64,000 nucleotides of DNA, taken from the NCBI GenBank assembly GCA_019454045.1, contig SKCR01038145.1, forward strand, positions 62,001-126,000, in the 5' to 3' direction. The position numbers and the translations under genes are program-made. Source of the DNA: Zanthoxylum bungeanum. Taxonomy: Eukaryota > Streptophyta > Magnoliopsida > Sapindales > Rutaceae. Positions 43,301-55,868 of this stretch are shown here, piece by piece; the first letter of the stretch is position 1, and each line of letters begins with the position of its first letter. Under the pieces are notes generated by a model that saw nothing but the letters and a program-made list of their open reading frames with translations, was not told the origin of the DNA and did no database searches.

Positions 43301-46300
43301 TATTGGTTGCATAAAACGAATTAGGTTCTTGAGCAAATTTGGGGCTTTTTGATTTAAGCATGATTTTGACAAATTGTTTTTTAAGAATGCTTGTATATGA
43401 ATAAATTAGAGTTATATGTAATCAATTTGATGAAAATTAATTGGATTGATTTTCCCCAATTTGCTTATTGTTGGCCAAAACTTTAATTTGGGTAAACTCA
43501 ATTTGAGCATCAAATGATTAAATTGTTTAGTATAGTATGCTTGAATGAGGTTGAATTGATGTTGTGCATAATCAATTTCATGAAATTTGGTTGGATCCAT
43601 TTTTCCCCAAATTTTGGGCATGAAAATTTGGGTAAACTTGATTTTGAGCATGTTTAATGAAATTGGATGATTTAGAATGCTTGAATGTTGTTTAATTGAT
43701 GATTGATTAGATCAATTTGATGAAAAGTGTTTTGGAACAATTTTTCCCCAATTTGCTTGTGATGGCCGAATTTGGCAAGTGCCCTAATGTCTTGGTTTTT
43801 TGATTTTTTGTTCATTGGATGACTTAGAAATCATTGGGGATGTTGAATTTATGTTTGATTGGGTTCAATTGGATTGAATTTGATTTGGGCATTTTTTCCC
43901 CTTATGGCCGAGACTTTAGCATGTATAATTGGGTTTGATTTTGATTTAATTATGTTGGACATGATTAATTGATGTTAAGCATGATTAATTGGACAAATTT
44001 CATGTTTTGGAAACTTTGATTTGGGTAATTAATAATGCTATACACTTTAGGTAATTTAATTGAAAATTTGGAAATTTTGAAATTAAATTATTGGGCTTAA
44101 AATTGGATTTGGGCTTTCAAAGTTGTTATTGGGTTTATTGGACTTTGTTGTACAAAGTTGGTTTAGGCCAAAATTGGTTGGATCCAATTAGGCCCAAAAC
44201 CGCTTCCAAAAGGCCCAAATGCGACTAATGAACCTTTAACGTTTAATTGGGCCTAATGGGCCTAAATTAATTTATGGGCTTATGGGGTAACTCCCGGATT
44301 GGACTTTGGTTGCGGGTTTGACCCGAGTTGACCAAAAGTCCACGCCTCAAGAAATTAATTAAAAGCCCATTGGACTTTAATTAAATTAATATTGGATATT
44401 AATCGGGCTTTGAGACCCGTAACGATTAAATTTGGAATTTAAGTCGTAAAGGTTTATTTTATAAAGTGTAATATTTAATTTGGAATTAATGAATTAGAAT
44501 TAAATACGTATTAAATTGGATTTAATCATGTAATTTAATTTAATTCGTAGAAATCGTACTTTGAGTACGTGTTCGCAATACGAGTTTGACTCGAACAAAA
44601 TCAAATCTTTGTTTGAACATTGGATGATCACTAATTATCAAGATTAATTAATTGGATTAGATTGATTGATAACATGCTTGTATGAATACATGGTTGTGAT
44701 GTTTGAATAATGTATATCGGATGGATATTAGCCGGGTGGGGCGATTTTTAGAAATTGTTGTAATAAATTTGATTTATTAAATTGGACCTGCGTGTCCAGC
44801 CTTATCTCCTATTTCTTTGTATTCTCTTCTCACCTATTCCCCTCCATGTAAATGAGGTTTCTTTAGAAGTGTAGTGTAACGGGTAGAAGAAATATTTGTG
44901 CTAGCGGGAGAGAGAAAGTGAGAGATTTGATCTAGGATCAATGTAAAATATCCATCCGCATATCATTATTATTTTATATCATATGCGCTTTATTATGTCT
45001 TTAGAATGCATGTTTAAGGGTGTATGATGATGAGACCTTAACAAAGATAATTAAAATTGGTAGCCAATTTGCACGCGAAAAACCCTCGTTAAATATCAAG
45101 CGTTTATTTTCCTTCCATTGAGTGATTTTTACTCAAGATCCGAGATTGGCAGGGGTTGTTGGCCAAAGTCAAGCCCTTGTCCGTCGAAGATGTGTTTTAA
45201 TCACGAGGCTTTGTTCCATATCGGTGTCGTGTCCAAGTTGTGGTTTGTTGGCCAAAGTCAAGACCACTTCTTGTCCATTGACATTGATTACGAAGCTTCC
45301 ATGTCAATGGGTCCGCGCTTGACTGGGATCACTAGGTTTGTTGTGCCAAAGCCAAGGCCTAGTTGATTCAGAGGAAAAAGGTTAGGGTATACATTCGATG
45401 TATAGGCATATATAAGATATATGTTTGGGACTTGGATGTCCACCTACTGGATCTAGGAGTTGGATGAGATCCAATTGATCTTCGAGATCTACCTAGTTAA
45501 TTATCATACAATTTGTTGGCCAAAGTCAAGATTGTGTGATATTTAACGGGATCCTAGCCCACTAGGAAACACGGTTTCCCGAGTACTCGACAGAGGGTTA
45601 GAGGCTCGACGAAAAATAGTGGGAGGCAAGAATTGAATTTGCAATATTCGTTCAATTACTCGCCATACGCGCTCATTTAAATTATTTCGTCGTTATATTA
45701 AATGTTAGTTGGACTAATATTTAAATTGTTGTTTTAATAAACAGTTGGACTGTATTATACTTGATTATATATAATTGGATTATATTAATCAATATATTTG
45801 AATTAATTAATTTCAGTTTACAGTTGATTTTATAATTGGATTATAGTAATCAATGTAATTGAGGTTAATTATTTGGATTATATTTGATTATATAGTTGGA
45901 CTATTATAATCATTATAATATATATAGTACCACTAATCGTTGATTAAATAGTTGGACTATTGTAATCAAGATAAAATTGAAAAGTTGGATATTTAAAATA
46001 TAATCTGGGATTAAAATATTTTAAATGATTTAATTTTCAAATTGGGAATAAATAATAGGTTACTTTATTTGATAAAATAACTTATTATACCTTAAGCCCA
46101 AAATTAAGCAAAATAAGTAGAGCATAAAATCTTTGGAAGATTTATGTGATGATGACTTTAATGCTTAATTTAATATACTTGTCATAAATCTAATTTTAGA
46201 TTGAAGTATTAAAATTGCAATTGGCATGTATACCGAGGTGCACATCATTTCGATATTCTAAAAACCCAAGGCTTGGCCTAAGGTTTCTGAAATATTGAAA

Positions 46301-46370
46301 AGGATAATTGACATATCCCAAAGTGACTACCATTTGGATATGGCAGACACGAAGGAATTAAAGAAAGGGC
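43301..46370 (+). other. noncoding leader of E in place of gag
   Basis: About 3 kb without a gag domain in any frame. It is collinear with F, B and D. It contains repeated TTTTCCCCAA(A/T)TT blocks near 43450, 43600 and 43745, the GGACCTGCGTGTCC block near 44783, W-box-like motifs at 45159, 45248 and 45516, and the hairpin tandem array at about 45700-45975. The overlapping frames at 45118-45366 are translations of the motif region without a recognisable domain. Confidence 0.75.
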
Positions 46371-46479
46371 AAGGCTCTTACTTTAAAAATATTTGTCAAA
46401 GTTATGTTCACTACTAGTATTGAAATTGGATTTTAAATACTTAGTGTGGTACATAAAATATATGTATTGATGTTCAGAA

Positions 46480-49183
46480 TCCGCTATGAGCTGGATACTG
46501 ACTTCAAGCCGAGATTTCTCTGCGAATCGGAAACGGGACGAAAGTCGCTGTTTCGACCGTAGATACCTAAGTTTAGGAACTACCCTTCGGGTATGTACTT
46601 AAATTAGGAACTGTTATAATGTAACTAGTTTGACTAGAGACATTATCTCTATATCAGTGTTTAATCCATTGCGGATAAACCTTTATATTCTAGAACACTA
46701 AGTGTTTCATTATATAAAGATGATACTGAGATAAACACATTAGATGTAAATAACAGAATTTATATTTTGAATATAAATAAAATCTCAAACATATAAAATG
46801 ACAAATAAATAGCTCAAATTGATTTGATCAATAGAGACTTATTTGTGGCATTGTTGTCTGGACACAATTATACAAGACTCGTATATCCCACTTTTGAAGA
46901 GTGGGTACTAGGACTGATTTGACTATTCAAATAAGGTCTGCGAATCTAGTTTATTAGGTAAAGTACCTAAAATACTATTTACTTGGTAATAGTAAAAAGG
47001 CCACCGATCTGTTAGCCCTATTCATGGTGAAGTAAGTGGGCCCATATCTAGCTAGGCTAGATGTGAACATGAATATTTCGTGACCTTAACGGATGTGGCA
47101 TCACGTTATGGTTATGTGTTTCTTTTGAAGAACACAAATCGAAACTTTAGAGTTTCGACACGAAATAGAAAAACAGATCGGCTATAGTATTATTCCGCAC
47201 GGTAAGACCGTAATGGAAAATACTTAAGCAGTAAGTTTCATACGTACATGAAAGAGTACGATTCTTTCAAATGAGGACTCCTCCCGAACACGTCATTTGA
47301 CGGTGTGTCCGAACTAAAACCGAATTTTGTTGGACATGATAAGGTTTATCAGTCGCTCTGAGCTACTGTTTCCTTCAATAGGATATGTATTAACAGTGCA
47401 AAACTTATTTAGAATAAGGTTCCATATAAATCTGTTTGACAGATGTCATATATGAACAGGAAAGAAACGGGGTTTCTCATTTCTATAATTTGGGTATGCC
47501 AGGCATAACGTTTGGATGATACCAAACTAAGGACCCAAATTGGATAAGTGCCTATATAGGTTATCCTAAGGGAAACCTTAAGTATAGTACTTGTAAATCT
47601 CACATGAGAACAATGTGATTGTTGCTCACCATGCGGTTTTTTCCTGAGAGGAATACCGATATGCAGTGGTCAGTGGGAGGATAGTGATACTCGATGAAAA
47701 TCGGAGTAATACTGTTCAAGGCACGAAGTCCTTAATGGAACACAAATAGTTCATCTATGATGAATCTATACCATTAATCTTCAAATACACAAGAACACTC
47801 GTAGATCGGATAGAGTCAGAAAACAACCTAGGGTATGGGTTTCTGATCTAACCTCATAAAGATGTCAATCTTATGAAGGTATATCCACCGACTACGTTTT
47901 GAGGAAGTGATACGAGGTATCGACTCCCTATTATGGCAAAGTGCCATGAGTCCGAAATGGATTCCATGTATAACAACTATTTTGGATACTAGTTGTTGTA
48001 CCACAAGGCATTGTGCCTATTGGTACATTAAACGTCTTCAAGGAAGACATACATGGAAGGCAACATACCAACGTACAAAGCTGGGCTTTTGACGGAAAGG
48101 TATCGTTATCAACATTGTGTTAATAACGGTTCAACCTTTTACCTGTTGCCATGGTAAATCCATTTTGAAGATGCTTGTTGATAACTGCATATTTCATTTA
48201 TGAAATGTGTCAGTTGCAGATCAAAATCGCTTTCCTGAAAAGGAAACCTTTGGAGGATGCTTACAACATCCTGACGATTTTGTATAACCGACAAACAAGG
48301 TTTGCAGGTTATTCGATCCATGTTTGGATTGAATGCAAGCATAAGGTTCTAGGAACTATCGTTTTGATGTAATCATAATGGTTTATGATTAATTCAAAAC
48401 GAAATGATTCTTGTGTATATAAGGAGGTTAGTGGGAGGGCACTGACAATGAAATTCCCATAAAGCAATTGGTGAAAGCTTGGCTTTCATAGATATTCTTT
48501 CATAGAAATTCTCCGTAGAATTCTGGGGAGTAACAACCTTTATTCAAGGAATAAAGATCTACAGGGATAGATTTGGTTGTTAACACTCTCTGGGAAATTG
48601 TACATTTAAAATGTACTTGATAGGGTGTCTCATACGCTTCGAGCATATGGAGTCACAATCAGGACAATCCAAGTGATAGTCACTGGATTGAAGTTAAGAA
48701 CATCTGTTAGTATCTTAGAGAACTAAAGATGTTGTCTTAAACTATGGAGAGGAGAACTTGAAGTGACTGGGATCACTGCTGCAAGTTTCCAAACAATAAA
48801 TACTACGGTACTATAAAGTTTGAATAACGGGACAGTGAGCTGGAAATATTCCGAGCAAGATAACTGTTGCCGAATAAACAACAAATGCGGATTATTGCTG
48901 CAGCTGAGGCAATAGAAGCCATTTGGATCGAAAATAAATCTAATTAGATTAGATATAGTTCTTTTAGCAGCTGAGCTAGGCGTCAGCACAGGCTAAGGAA
49001 TTAAAGGTCTCATCGACGATCCAGATATATACTTCTATATCATCTGATTCGTTCGGATCATACATCGTGTAAATCGCGTCAGACGATAATTAAACAAATC
49101 CCCTGACGAAAACCTTTCCTCAGCAATTTGAGCGAACCGTACATAGTTCGGGTGTTAGACACTCGAGTGACTGGCTATGTGCC
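46480..49183 (+). pseudogene. degenerate copia pol of E
   Basis: In order: LRIGNGTKVAVSTVDT (46515-46562), the segment after copia protease, then stops; YLWHCCL (about 46840), the GAG-pre-integrase His/Cys element; an integrase start around 46990-47170; an RT N-terminal region around 47900-48030, with an ILVVVPQGIVPIGT-like frame; an RT middle around 48175-48420; RNase H 48830-49180. Nearly every domain needs several frame changes. RNase H has the same GAATAA and AAT-GCG-GAT lesions as F. No catalytic YVDD remains. Confidence 0.82.
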
Positions 49184-49194
49184 AAGTGGGAGAT
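49184..49194 (+). promoter_or_regulatory. polypurine tract of E
   Basis: AAGTGGGAGAT immediately before the 3' LTR start TGTTGG at 49195. Confidence 0.9.
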
Positions 49195-51291
49195 TGTTGG
49201 ATAATATGACCCTTAGCGTCACTATTTGTACAGATCACAGTGTTGTTGTACAAATTAACTATGTGACAAGGAAATTACACTCTCATCATTTGTGATTAGA
49301 TCACCATAAATGTATAAATGAAGAGAGGTCCATATGATTAGTTCCTGGATTGAGATGATATGAGACAGTATCAATCCCCGAAGGATTAATCATTAAATAT
49401 CCCTAGCCGGAGTATTATCGAGACTGGACATCGATAATGCGGAATAGGCTAGTATTGCACTTGTGCGCGTTGTGAGGGCACAACGGCATAGTTCTCATAT
49501 ATATAAGTATTGGATACTTATGCAAGTGCGATAGGAGGTTGTGTTTCACCGATGGTACGGGAAACAGCTTCGCTCTGGATAGACCCCTCGGAATCCCATT
49601 GGTATTATGACTATGTGTCTATGGGAGGCCGAAATCAGGGTAGGTGTGTATGGTCTTAACCTGAGACTTACATCGCTAATACTTACGATAATCGATAGAC
49701 TTTGGTCTTGGTGGTACAGGGCTTTAACCGGTTTAGCGTACACCACTTCTGGGTTTATCAGAGAGTCGTAGTGTATTGGGTGTGATGTCAAGACGGAAGT
49801 ATCACTTCAGTCATATTGGAGATGATGTCACGCAGGATACGGTATTAGTGCTCTTAAGTGCTGCGCGGCCATCGGGATATTATGACAAGGTCATGTATCC
49901 GATTATAGAGACTAGTTACCAGACATCCGACATGTGCTTCGTACGGGGCAGACACAAATCCAGCCCCAGCCCTAGCACGTGACTATCCGATACTGGGCCG
50001 ATATACACAATACTACGGTATACTACGCTTGATACAGATCTAAATATTCCTGTAAGAATATTTCTGGAGAATTGGGTAGGCATGGCGCTTTGCTAGAAGC
50101 CAACCTTGTCTTGTAAATCGGTATAAACGTAGTACGAGGGCTTACGTGTTCGGATAATCCGACGACCGTATTTACTACTGCCAACATATCCGGAGATCTC
50201 ATGGGTCGCTTCCTGAAGATTCACCGATGATGTATAACTCGCACTTTAATTAATCTAGGATTAATTAGAAGAGAGAGAAAATTAATCTGGGATTAATGGC
50301 GGAGATATTTTATCTGGGATAATATTAATTAAAGAGAGAGAACGATTAATTTGGAATTAATCGATAAAATAATATATTTGATATATTATTAGAAATTGGA
50401 TTTCGACGCGGAATTAAACTTAGATTTTAATTCGGGCGAACGAATTAAATTAGAATTAATTCGTTAGCGACGTGAATAGTGAATTCGCTAGGCGTAATCA
50501 TTTAATTACGACGCAACGGAAAACTCGTTAATTTGGAATTAGCGAACCCGAGCCCGAGATTATTTGCGAGCGCATTCGCATTTCGAATTCGAGTGCGGCA
50601 CGCAAGTCAAATCGTGCGTCAAATCGCTAGTCGCATCAATCGTCAAATCACTTGTCATTTTGAGTGATGTGACATGACATGTTGTCACTTTATTAAAGTG
50701 ACTTGATGTGAATAGTAAATGGTGTTGGAAAAGCATTAATAGCTTTTTGCTTTTTTGACTTTTGTACTTGGTAAATGTAAATGCTTTTTGTATTGATTTT
50801 ATTTTTGGAAAATAAAATAAATATATAAGTAAAAACCATTTACCTTTTCTCTCTCTCTATTCACGTTTTCCCTCCTTTCTTCTCCCTCTCATTCACGGCT
50901 TAGAGCCATTTCATCTTCTTCTTCATTTTGGTCACTGCCGAATTGAAAAAGAAGCAAGTGAGAGTGTTTTGTTGCAAAACAAGAGTGCTAGCACACACAT
51001 GGGTTATATTATGGTGATAGGGAAACGAATTTGTGAGATTGGAAAGCTTGAAGCTTGGAGCTTCAATGGAGTCTTCAATGGCCGAATATGGAGGAGACCA
51101 CCACCACCAAAACCGAGCAGTCTACAGCAAGGAGAAGCCTTGGGCGAGCTTATGGAGGGAGCTTGAAGGCTTGTATTCTTCATTTCATCAAAACCCATCA
51201 ATGTGAGTATGAATTCCGCACCTCCTTTGATGTGTATTGAACTCGTTTTTATGCATGATTTATGATCTTGGGACTTGATTGAAACTCAACA
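49195..51291 (+). repeat. 3' LTR of E
   Basis: 2097 bp, the partner of 41198-43287 with small indels and scattered substitutions. It ends CTCAACA, followed by the target duplication CGTTT. The hairpin array is at about 50246-50463. Confidence 0.95.
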
Positions 51292-51296
51292 CGTTT

Positions 51297-52543
51297 CACG
51301 GACGTCGGAAGGGTACAGCTCCTCAACTTCTCCGGTTCACTGGTTTAGCGTCCTAGCTCACTGCTTTGCTATTTTGCTTGCGGTTTGAACTCCGTTCTGC
51401 TCCTGTTCGGCCTCTGTTTTGCTGCTCACTGCTCAGGCCACCTGTTTTGACGTTTCAATGAACTATTCCAAGTTTTTGTGTGGGTTTTTAGTGTAGTCTT
51501 GTGTGATTTATTTTAAGGATTATGAATGCAGTTTTTATGTTATTACTTTAAAGTTTTTAGGGAATGTTTTAAGTGTATTTTGCTGCTGTTTTAGGGGTTA
51601 AATTACTGTTGTTTGGGCGTGATTTAGGGACTGGTTTGGGTCAATTTCGGTTTGTGTAAGTGGGCTACGGATTGAACTGTTTGGAGATGGTAGTGTGCGG
51701 CAATTCTGAGAAGTAAAGGGGCTGCTATTTGAAGGTCTCTTGGGCGTACAAGAGAAGGTTTGGAGGGGTGTCTTAGGCGTGATTTGAGAGATATGTGTGC
51801 TTCGGTTATTGAAGGAGGTGTAGGAGAGAAATTATTTTTACTTCTTTATGCTATTACCGTGAATGATGTTGTGTGAAGGAGAGGATGGCTTTGGTTGGGG
51901 GTTGTTTATATAGAGAAGGGTTAGGGCTTCACCTTGTCTCACAAGGAAGGGATTTGGTGCATTAAAGGGAGGATTTGATTTGGTGTTGGACAAGGAAATG
52001 ATTAGATTGAGGGGGGACAAATCTTGGCTAGATTAGGAATACAATATCTTTAGATTGGTTATGATTGATTTTAATTAGGCATGACATCTTTTTAATTTAG
52101 TAAGTGATTTGTTTAGTTAGGAAGTTAATATATTTGATTTATCTTCATTAGGTATGATTATATTTTGTGTTTTATTTAATTGGTAAATGGTTTAAATATT
52201 TTATTTAATATTTAATGTTTAATTTAATTAAATTGGGATGTGTTTTATGGGCTTTGGGGAGCTAATTGGGCTGGGGTGTGAGGTAGCAGCAAAACCAGAA
52301 ACACCGACGCCGTTCGAACGCCAATTCGAACGCCACACGAACGTCTTCAATCTGCCTGACGTTCGAACGAAGTAACGAACGCAGCACTAACGAAGACAGT
52401 GAGCTTGTGAAATAAACTTGATGACGTACTTATTTCGGATTTCCCTTTCCGACCTCCGTTTCTCGCAATATCCTTAGCTAATAAGGTAGTGCCTCCAACT
52501 GAGACTCATCATCGGGTTTCACATGCAAAATACAGTGCCTACA
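51297..52543 (-). repeat. J 3' LTR, inner segment
   Basis: Continues J's LTR after E. The right end CAGTGCCTACA is the reverse complement of the LTR start TGTAGGCACTG, matching solo LTR K. Without E and one duplication copy the LTR is 2951 bp. Further GTTCGAACG-type pieces occur at 52310-52390. No gene is seen. Confidence 0.87.
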
Positions 52544-52557
52544 GTCGCCCCCACTTT
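52544..52557 (-). promoter_or_regulatory. polypurine tract of J
   Basis: On the minus strand AAAGTGGGGGCGAC directly precedes the LTR start TGTAGG. An AAAGTGGGGGC-type tract is typical of Tat/Ogre elements. It fixes this LTR as the 3' one. Confidence 0.85.
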
Positions 52558-52720
52558 GATGGGACTTGTGTAATGTGCAACAGTGACAATCCTATCAAAG
52601 TTATGCAATGCATTTCTACTTACCTGGCTCGCCAGCTGTCACTTGACTTTCCATGTGTTGAGTTGATTTGGGTGGTGAGGTGCTGCGACCCCTGGTTCAT
52701 TCCCGAACTGTGTTGTGATG

Positions 52721-52890
52721 TGGTCCATTCCCGAACCGTTGCCGTAAGTGGTCCATTCCCGAACCGTTACTGTAAGGTGGTCCATTCCCAAACCGTTACT
52801 GTGAGATGTCCATTCCCGAACTGTTACTGTGAGGTGGTCCATTCCCGAACTGTTACCGTAAGGTGGTTCATTCCCGAACCGTGCTTCCAT
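52721..52890. repeat. 29-bp minisatellite in J
   Basis: About six units of GGTCCATTCCCGAACCGTTA-type sequence, starting at 52721, 52749, 52778, 52807, 52835 and 52865 (28-30 bp apart). The open frame 52489-53103 (+) across it is a repeat translation. Confidence 0.88.
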
Positions 52891-52907
52891 TCTTGGAGTG
52901 TCATTCC

Positions 52908-53060
52908 CGGCTTGTTCATTCTTGAACTCTGCTCCATTCTTGGATTGCCATTCCCGGCTTGTTCATTCTCGAACCGTGTTTCCATTCTTGGAGTGCCATT
53001 CCCGGCTTGTTCATCCTCGAACTGTGTTTCCATTATCGGATTACCATTCTCGGCTTTTGT
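52908..53060. repeat. 48-bp minisatellite in J
   Basis: The CGGCTT mark recurs at 52908, 52955, 53003 and 53051 (47-48 bp). Units look like two fused, diverged 29-bp-type units with CCATTCTTGGA added. Confidence 0.82.
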
Positions 53061-53110
53061 TGATGTAATGGGCCTCAACCCTAGGACTCATCCCCAAAAC
53101 TGATAGTGAT

Positions 53111-53640
53111 GTGGGCCTCAACCCTCGGGATTCATTCCTAAAACTGATGCTGAAGTGGGCCTCGGCCCTAACTGCTACTGATATGGCCCTCGCCCCTAGA
53201 CTGATACTGATGTGGGCCTCGACCCTCAGGATTCATTCCTAAAACTGATGTTGAAGTGGGCCTCGGCTCTAACTACTACTGATATGGGCCTCACCCCCAG
53301 ACTGATACTGACGTGGGCCTCGACCCTCAGGATTCATTCCTAAAACTGATGCTGAAGTGCGCCTCGGCCCTAACTGCTACTGATATGGGCCTCGCCCCCA
53401 GACTGATACTGACGTGGGCCTCGACCCTCAGGATTCATTCCTAAAACTGATGCTGAAGTGGGCCTCGGCCCTAACTACTACTGATATGGGCCTCGCCCCC
53501 AGACTGATACTGATGTGGGCCTCGACCCTCGGGATTCATTCCTAAAACTGATGCTGAAGTGGGCCTCGGCCCTAACTGCTACTGATATGGGCCTCGCCCC
53601 CAGACTAATACTGATGTGGGCCTCGACCCTCGGGATTCAT
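53111..53640. repeat. 101-bp tandem repeat in J
   Basis: GTGGGCCTC blocks start at 53111, 53212, 53313, 53414, 53515 and 53616, a strict 101-bp period with five full units. Units are very similar and differ at few sites. Each contains two to three GGGCCTCG(A/G/C)CCC sub-blocks. Confidence 0.92.
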
Positions 53641-53649
53641 TCCAAAATT

Positions 53650-53990
53650 CTGAGAGATTCATTCCTTGGATTCGTTCCAAAATCTGAGAGATTCATTCCC
53701 CGAATTCATTCCAAATTCTTGAGAGATTCATTCTCTGGATTCGTTCCAAAATTCTGAGAGATTCATTCCCTGGATTCGTTCCAAACTCTGAGAGATTCAT
53801 TCCATGGATCCGTTCCAAAATATGAGAGATTCATTCCCCGGATTCATTCCAAATTCTTGAGAGATTCATTCTCTGGATTCGTTCCAAAATTCTGAGAGAT
53901 TCATTCCCTGGATTCGTTTCAAAGTCTGAGAGATTCATTCCCCGGATTCATTCTAAATTCTGAGAGATTCATTCCCTGGATTCGTTCCTG
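53650..53990. repeat. 35-bp minisatellite in J
   Basis: Around ten units containing GAGAGATTCATTCC and GGATTCGTTCCAAA, with spacing of 34-35 bp (starts 53652, 53686, 53721, 53756, 53790 and so on). The GGATTCATTCC piece is shared with the 101-bp unit, suggesting one array was amplified from part of the other. Confidence 0.88.
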
Positions 53991-54639
53991 AAACTGTACT
54001 GTTGCTGTTTCTGACTAGCTTGCCTTTGCTGCTTTTCTCTCTTTCTTTCTTCGAAACCTGTTAATACAAAACAAAACAAACACAAAAAAAAGGATGCAAA
54101 ATATGTTACGTGTATGCATGTATGCATGAGTTTCCTATCCCGTTGGGTTGGGTCTTCGGTCAATTCCCTCAGTGACAGCCCGGTGTTCTCTTCCTTAGGC
54201 AAAGTACTGCTTCAATCTGTCTACACTAATTGGTTCTGTGAACTCATTCCCTTTCCAAGTCTAACAGTCTCACTGTCTTCATTTCCCAATTTCTGAATGG
54301 CCAACTTATCTTTTCTGCTTGCTTCTTCTGAGGATTCCCTACGTTCTGAGTAGCATAGTACCAAGATTGAATTCTTTTGTCACATGCACTCATGTTGCAA
54401 GTTGAGAAGTTGAGATTCAAACAAGTAAGCGAAGTGAACTTCTTTATTATTGTTGAGAAAAGGTTCGAACAAGCAAACAAAATCAATGTCTTTATTAAAA
54501 ATGCAAGATAAACTTGGAGAAACAGCAGTGCCTTCTTCCTCAGCCTCTGGTTCTTCGTTGTTATTATTTCTTATCCCTATGTGAAAAGCTTGGTGGTTGA
54601 GGGTTTGGAGGACAAAGGTTTCAGGCAAGCCAAAGTTGA
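53991..54639 (-). other. J region between gag and minisatellites
   Basis: In a full Tat element, protease, RT, RNase H and integrase would follow here. I see none. A minus frame of 87 codons (54380-54643) begins at the gag end and has a short Asn/Glu-rich stretch (RNNNNEEPEAEEEG), with no recognised domain. Confidence 0.6.
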
Positions 54640-55868
54640 TCATGGTGGTGGGACGGAGTGGTAATTTGGTAGAGGATTCCTGTGTGTGCTGGGTTGCTCT
54701 CTTTCTGGGTCAGGTATTTTATGGGTGACAATCAGGTCTTGGATCTCATGCCTAAGGCGGGGGCAGTTGTCAGTTTCGTGACCCTTTTGCTAGTGAAAAT
54801 AACAGAATAGGTTCAAGTCAAGGTAGTGCGGCACATGGCTGGGGAGTGGTTTAGGTTCCAAGGGTTTCAGGAGTCCTTGCATCTTCAATTTCTCAAACAC
54901 CTTTGATAGAGGTCTACCCAAGTTGGAGAAACGTCTGTTCCTGATGGAAGTGACCTCAGCACTGGAAGACTTGGCTTCACGATGTCCCCAAAATTCCTTC
55001 TATTCTGGCCATAAAACTTCCGGTTTTCCGCCTCCTCTTCTTCAATGTCCATGACAGTTTCCCTCAACTATCGGAAATCAACAATCATGGAGGTCATCCT
55101 CCTCAACTTGCTGTAGATCGAGGGCTTAGTGCCCTTGATGATCACTTTAATCTGGTCCTTCTCAGAGGGCCGAGTCTGTATTTTCAGAAGCTGGCTTCTC
55201 CAGCGGTCTACATACTCCTTGAAGCTTTCTTCCGGCTTCTGCTTAGTGTTCTCAAAATCACGGAGTGACAAGTCAATTTCTAAGTCTGTAACATACTGCT
55301 TCAGAAAAGCATCAGCTAGTTCCTTCCAATCTTCCTTAACCTTCTTCTCAAGGCTATGATACCAAACCACAGGTGCCCCCTCAAGTGACATCCCAAACAT
55401 CTTTTGGACTTGGCGCTGTGATAGGCCCATTGAACTCATGACTGAGACATATTGCTGCAGATGGACCCTCGGGTCTCCGTTCCCATTAAACTTGGCCATG
55501 TCGGGCATTTTAAACTGAGCTGGCAGCTGTTCTATGAAGGTCATTGCCTCATAATCTAGCAAATCCTCGTTCTTACCCCTCATTTTACGGGTAACTGTTT
55601 CAACCTGATCCCGAAGCTTCTGAAATTCTGCCTGAGACCCAATCACCCTGCCTGTTGCATATTCTGCCATGTCATCATCAAAAGTGGGGACATCATCCCC
55701 CAACCCATTCGAAGGCTCATCACGCCTCACATTCTCATAATTTCCCCCGGCACGGGGCACAACCATATTTGTCATGGCAGTAGTCAAGGCTTGCAACTGT
55801 TCAGTAATCTTGGCGAAGCCATTTTCCAACTGATCTATCTGGGATACCTCAATATCTGATTCACTCAT
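54640..55868 (-). pseudogene. Tat/Ogre-type gag
   Basis: Structural protein of the virus-like particle. A likely start is the ATG at 55868 (MSESDIEVSQIDQLENGFAK); the frame is open upstream to 56003. A long open part runs through DYEAMTFIEQLPAQF and MAKFNGNGDPRVHLQQYV into a Retrotrans_gag-type core (SLEKKVKEDWKELADAFL, PEESFKEYVDRWRSQL). It breaks at a TGA after MIVDFR, continues in frame with ETVMDIEEEEAENRKFYGQ, then shifts. The shifted frame reads PLSKVFEKLKMQGLLKPL and a zinc knuckle CYFH-stop-QKGHETDNC with LRHEIQDLI after it, all typical of Tat gag. It ends at TGA 54640-54642. Confidence 0.87.

Larger units (their letters stand above)
41198..51291 (+). mobile_element. complete Ty1/copia element E, defective
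   Basis: 10.1 kb with two 2.09-kb LTRs, a perfect PBS, a PPT and a perfect 5-bp target duplication CGTTT (41193-41197 and 51292-51296), inserted in J's LTR. The LTR pair differs only at scattered positions, so it is one of the youngest insertions here. It nevertheless has no gag and only a badly broken pol, so it must have moved using proteins made elsewhere. Confidence 0.96.

Noticed and set aside
52489..53103. 204-codon open frame on the plus strand
   Set aside because: It runs through the 29- and 48-bp minisatellites; its repeated peptide is only the repeat read in a phase without stops, and it starts in J's LTR.
52700..53990. Regularly spaced repeats that could suggest a CRISPR array
   Set aside because: Units are directly adjacent tandem repeats without unique spacers, inside a plant retrotransposon.
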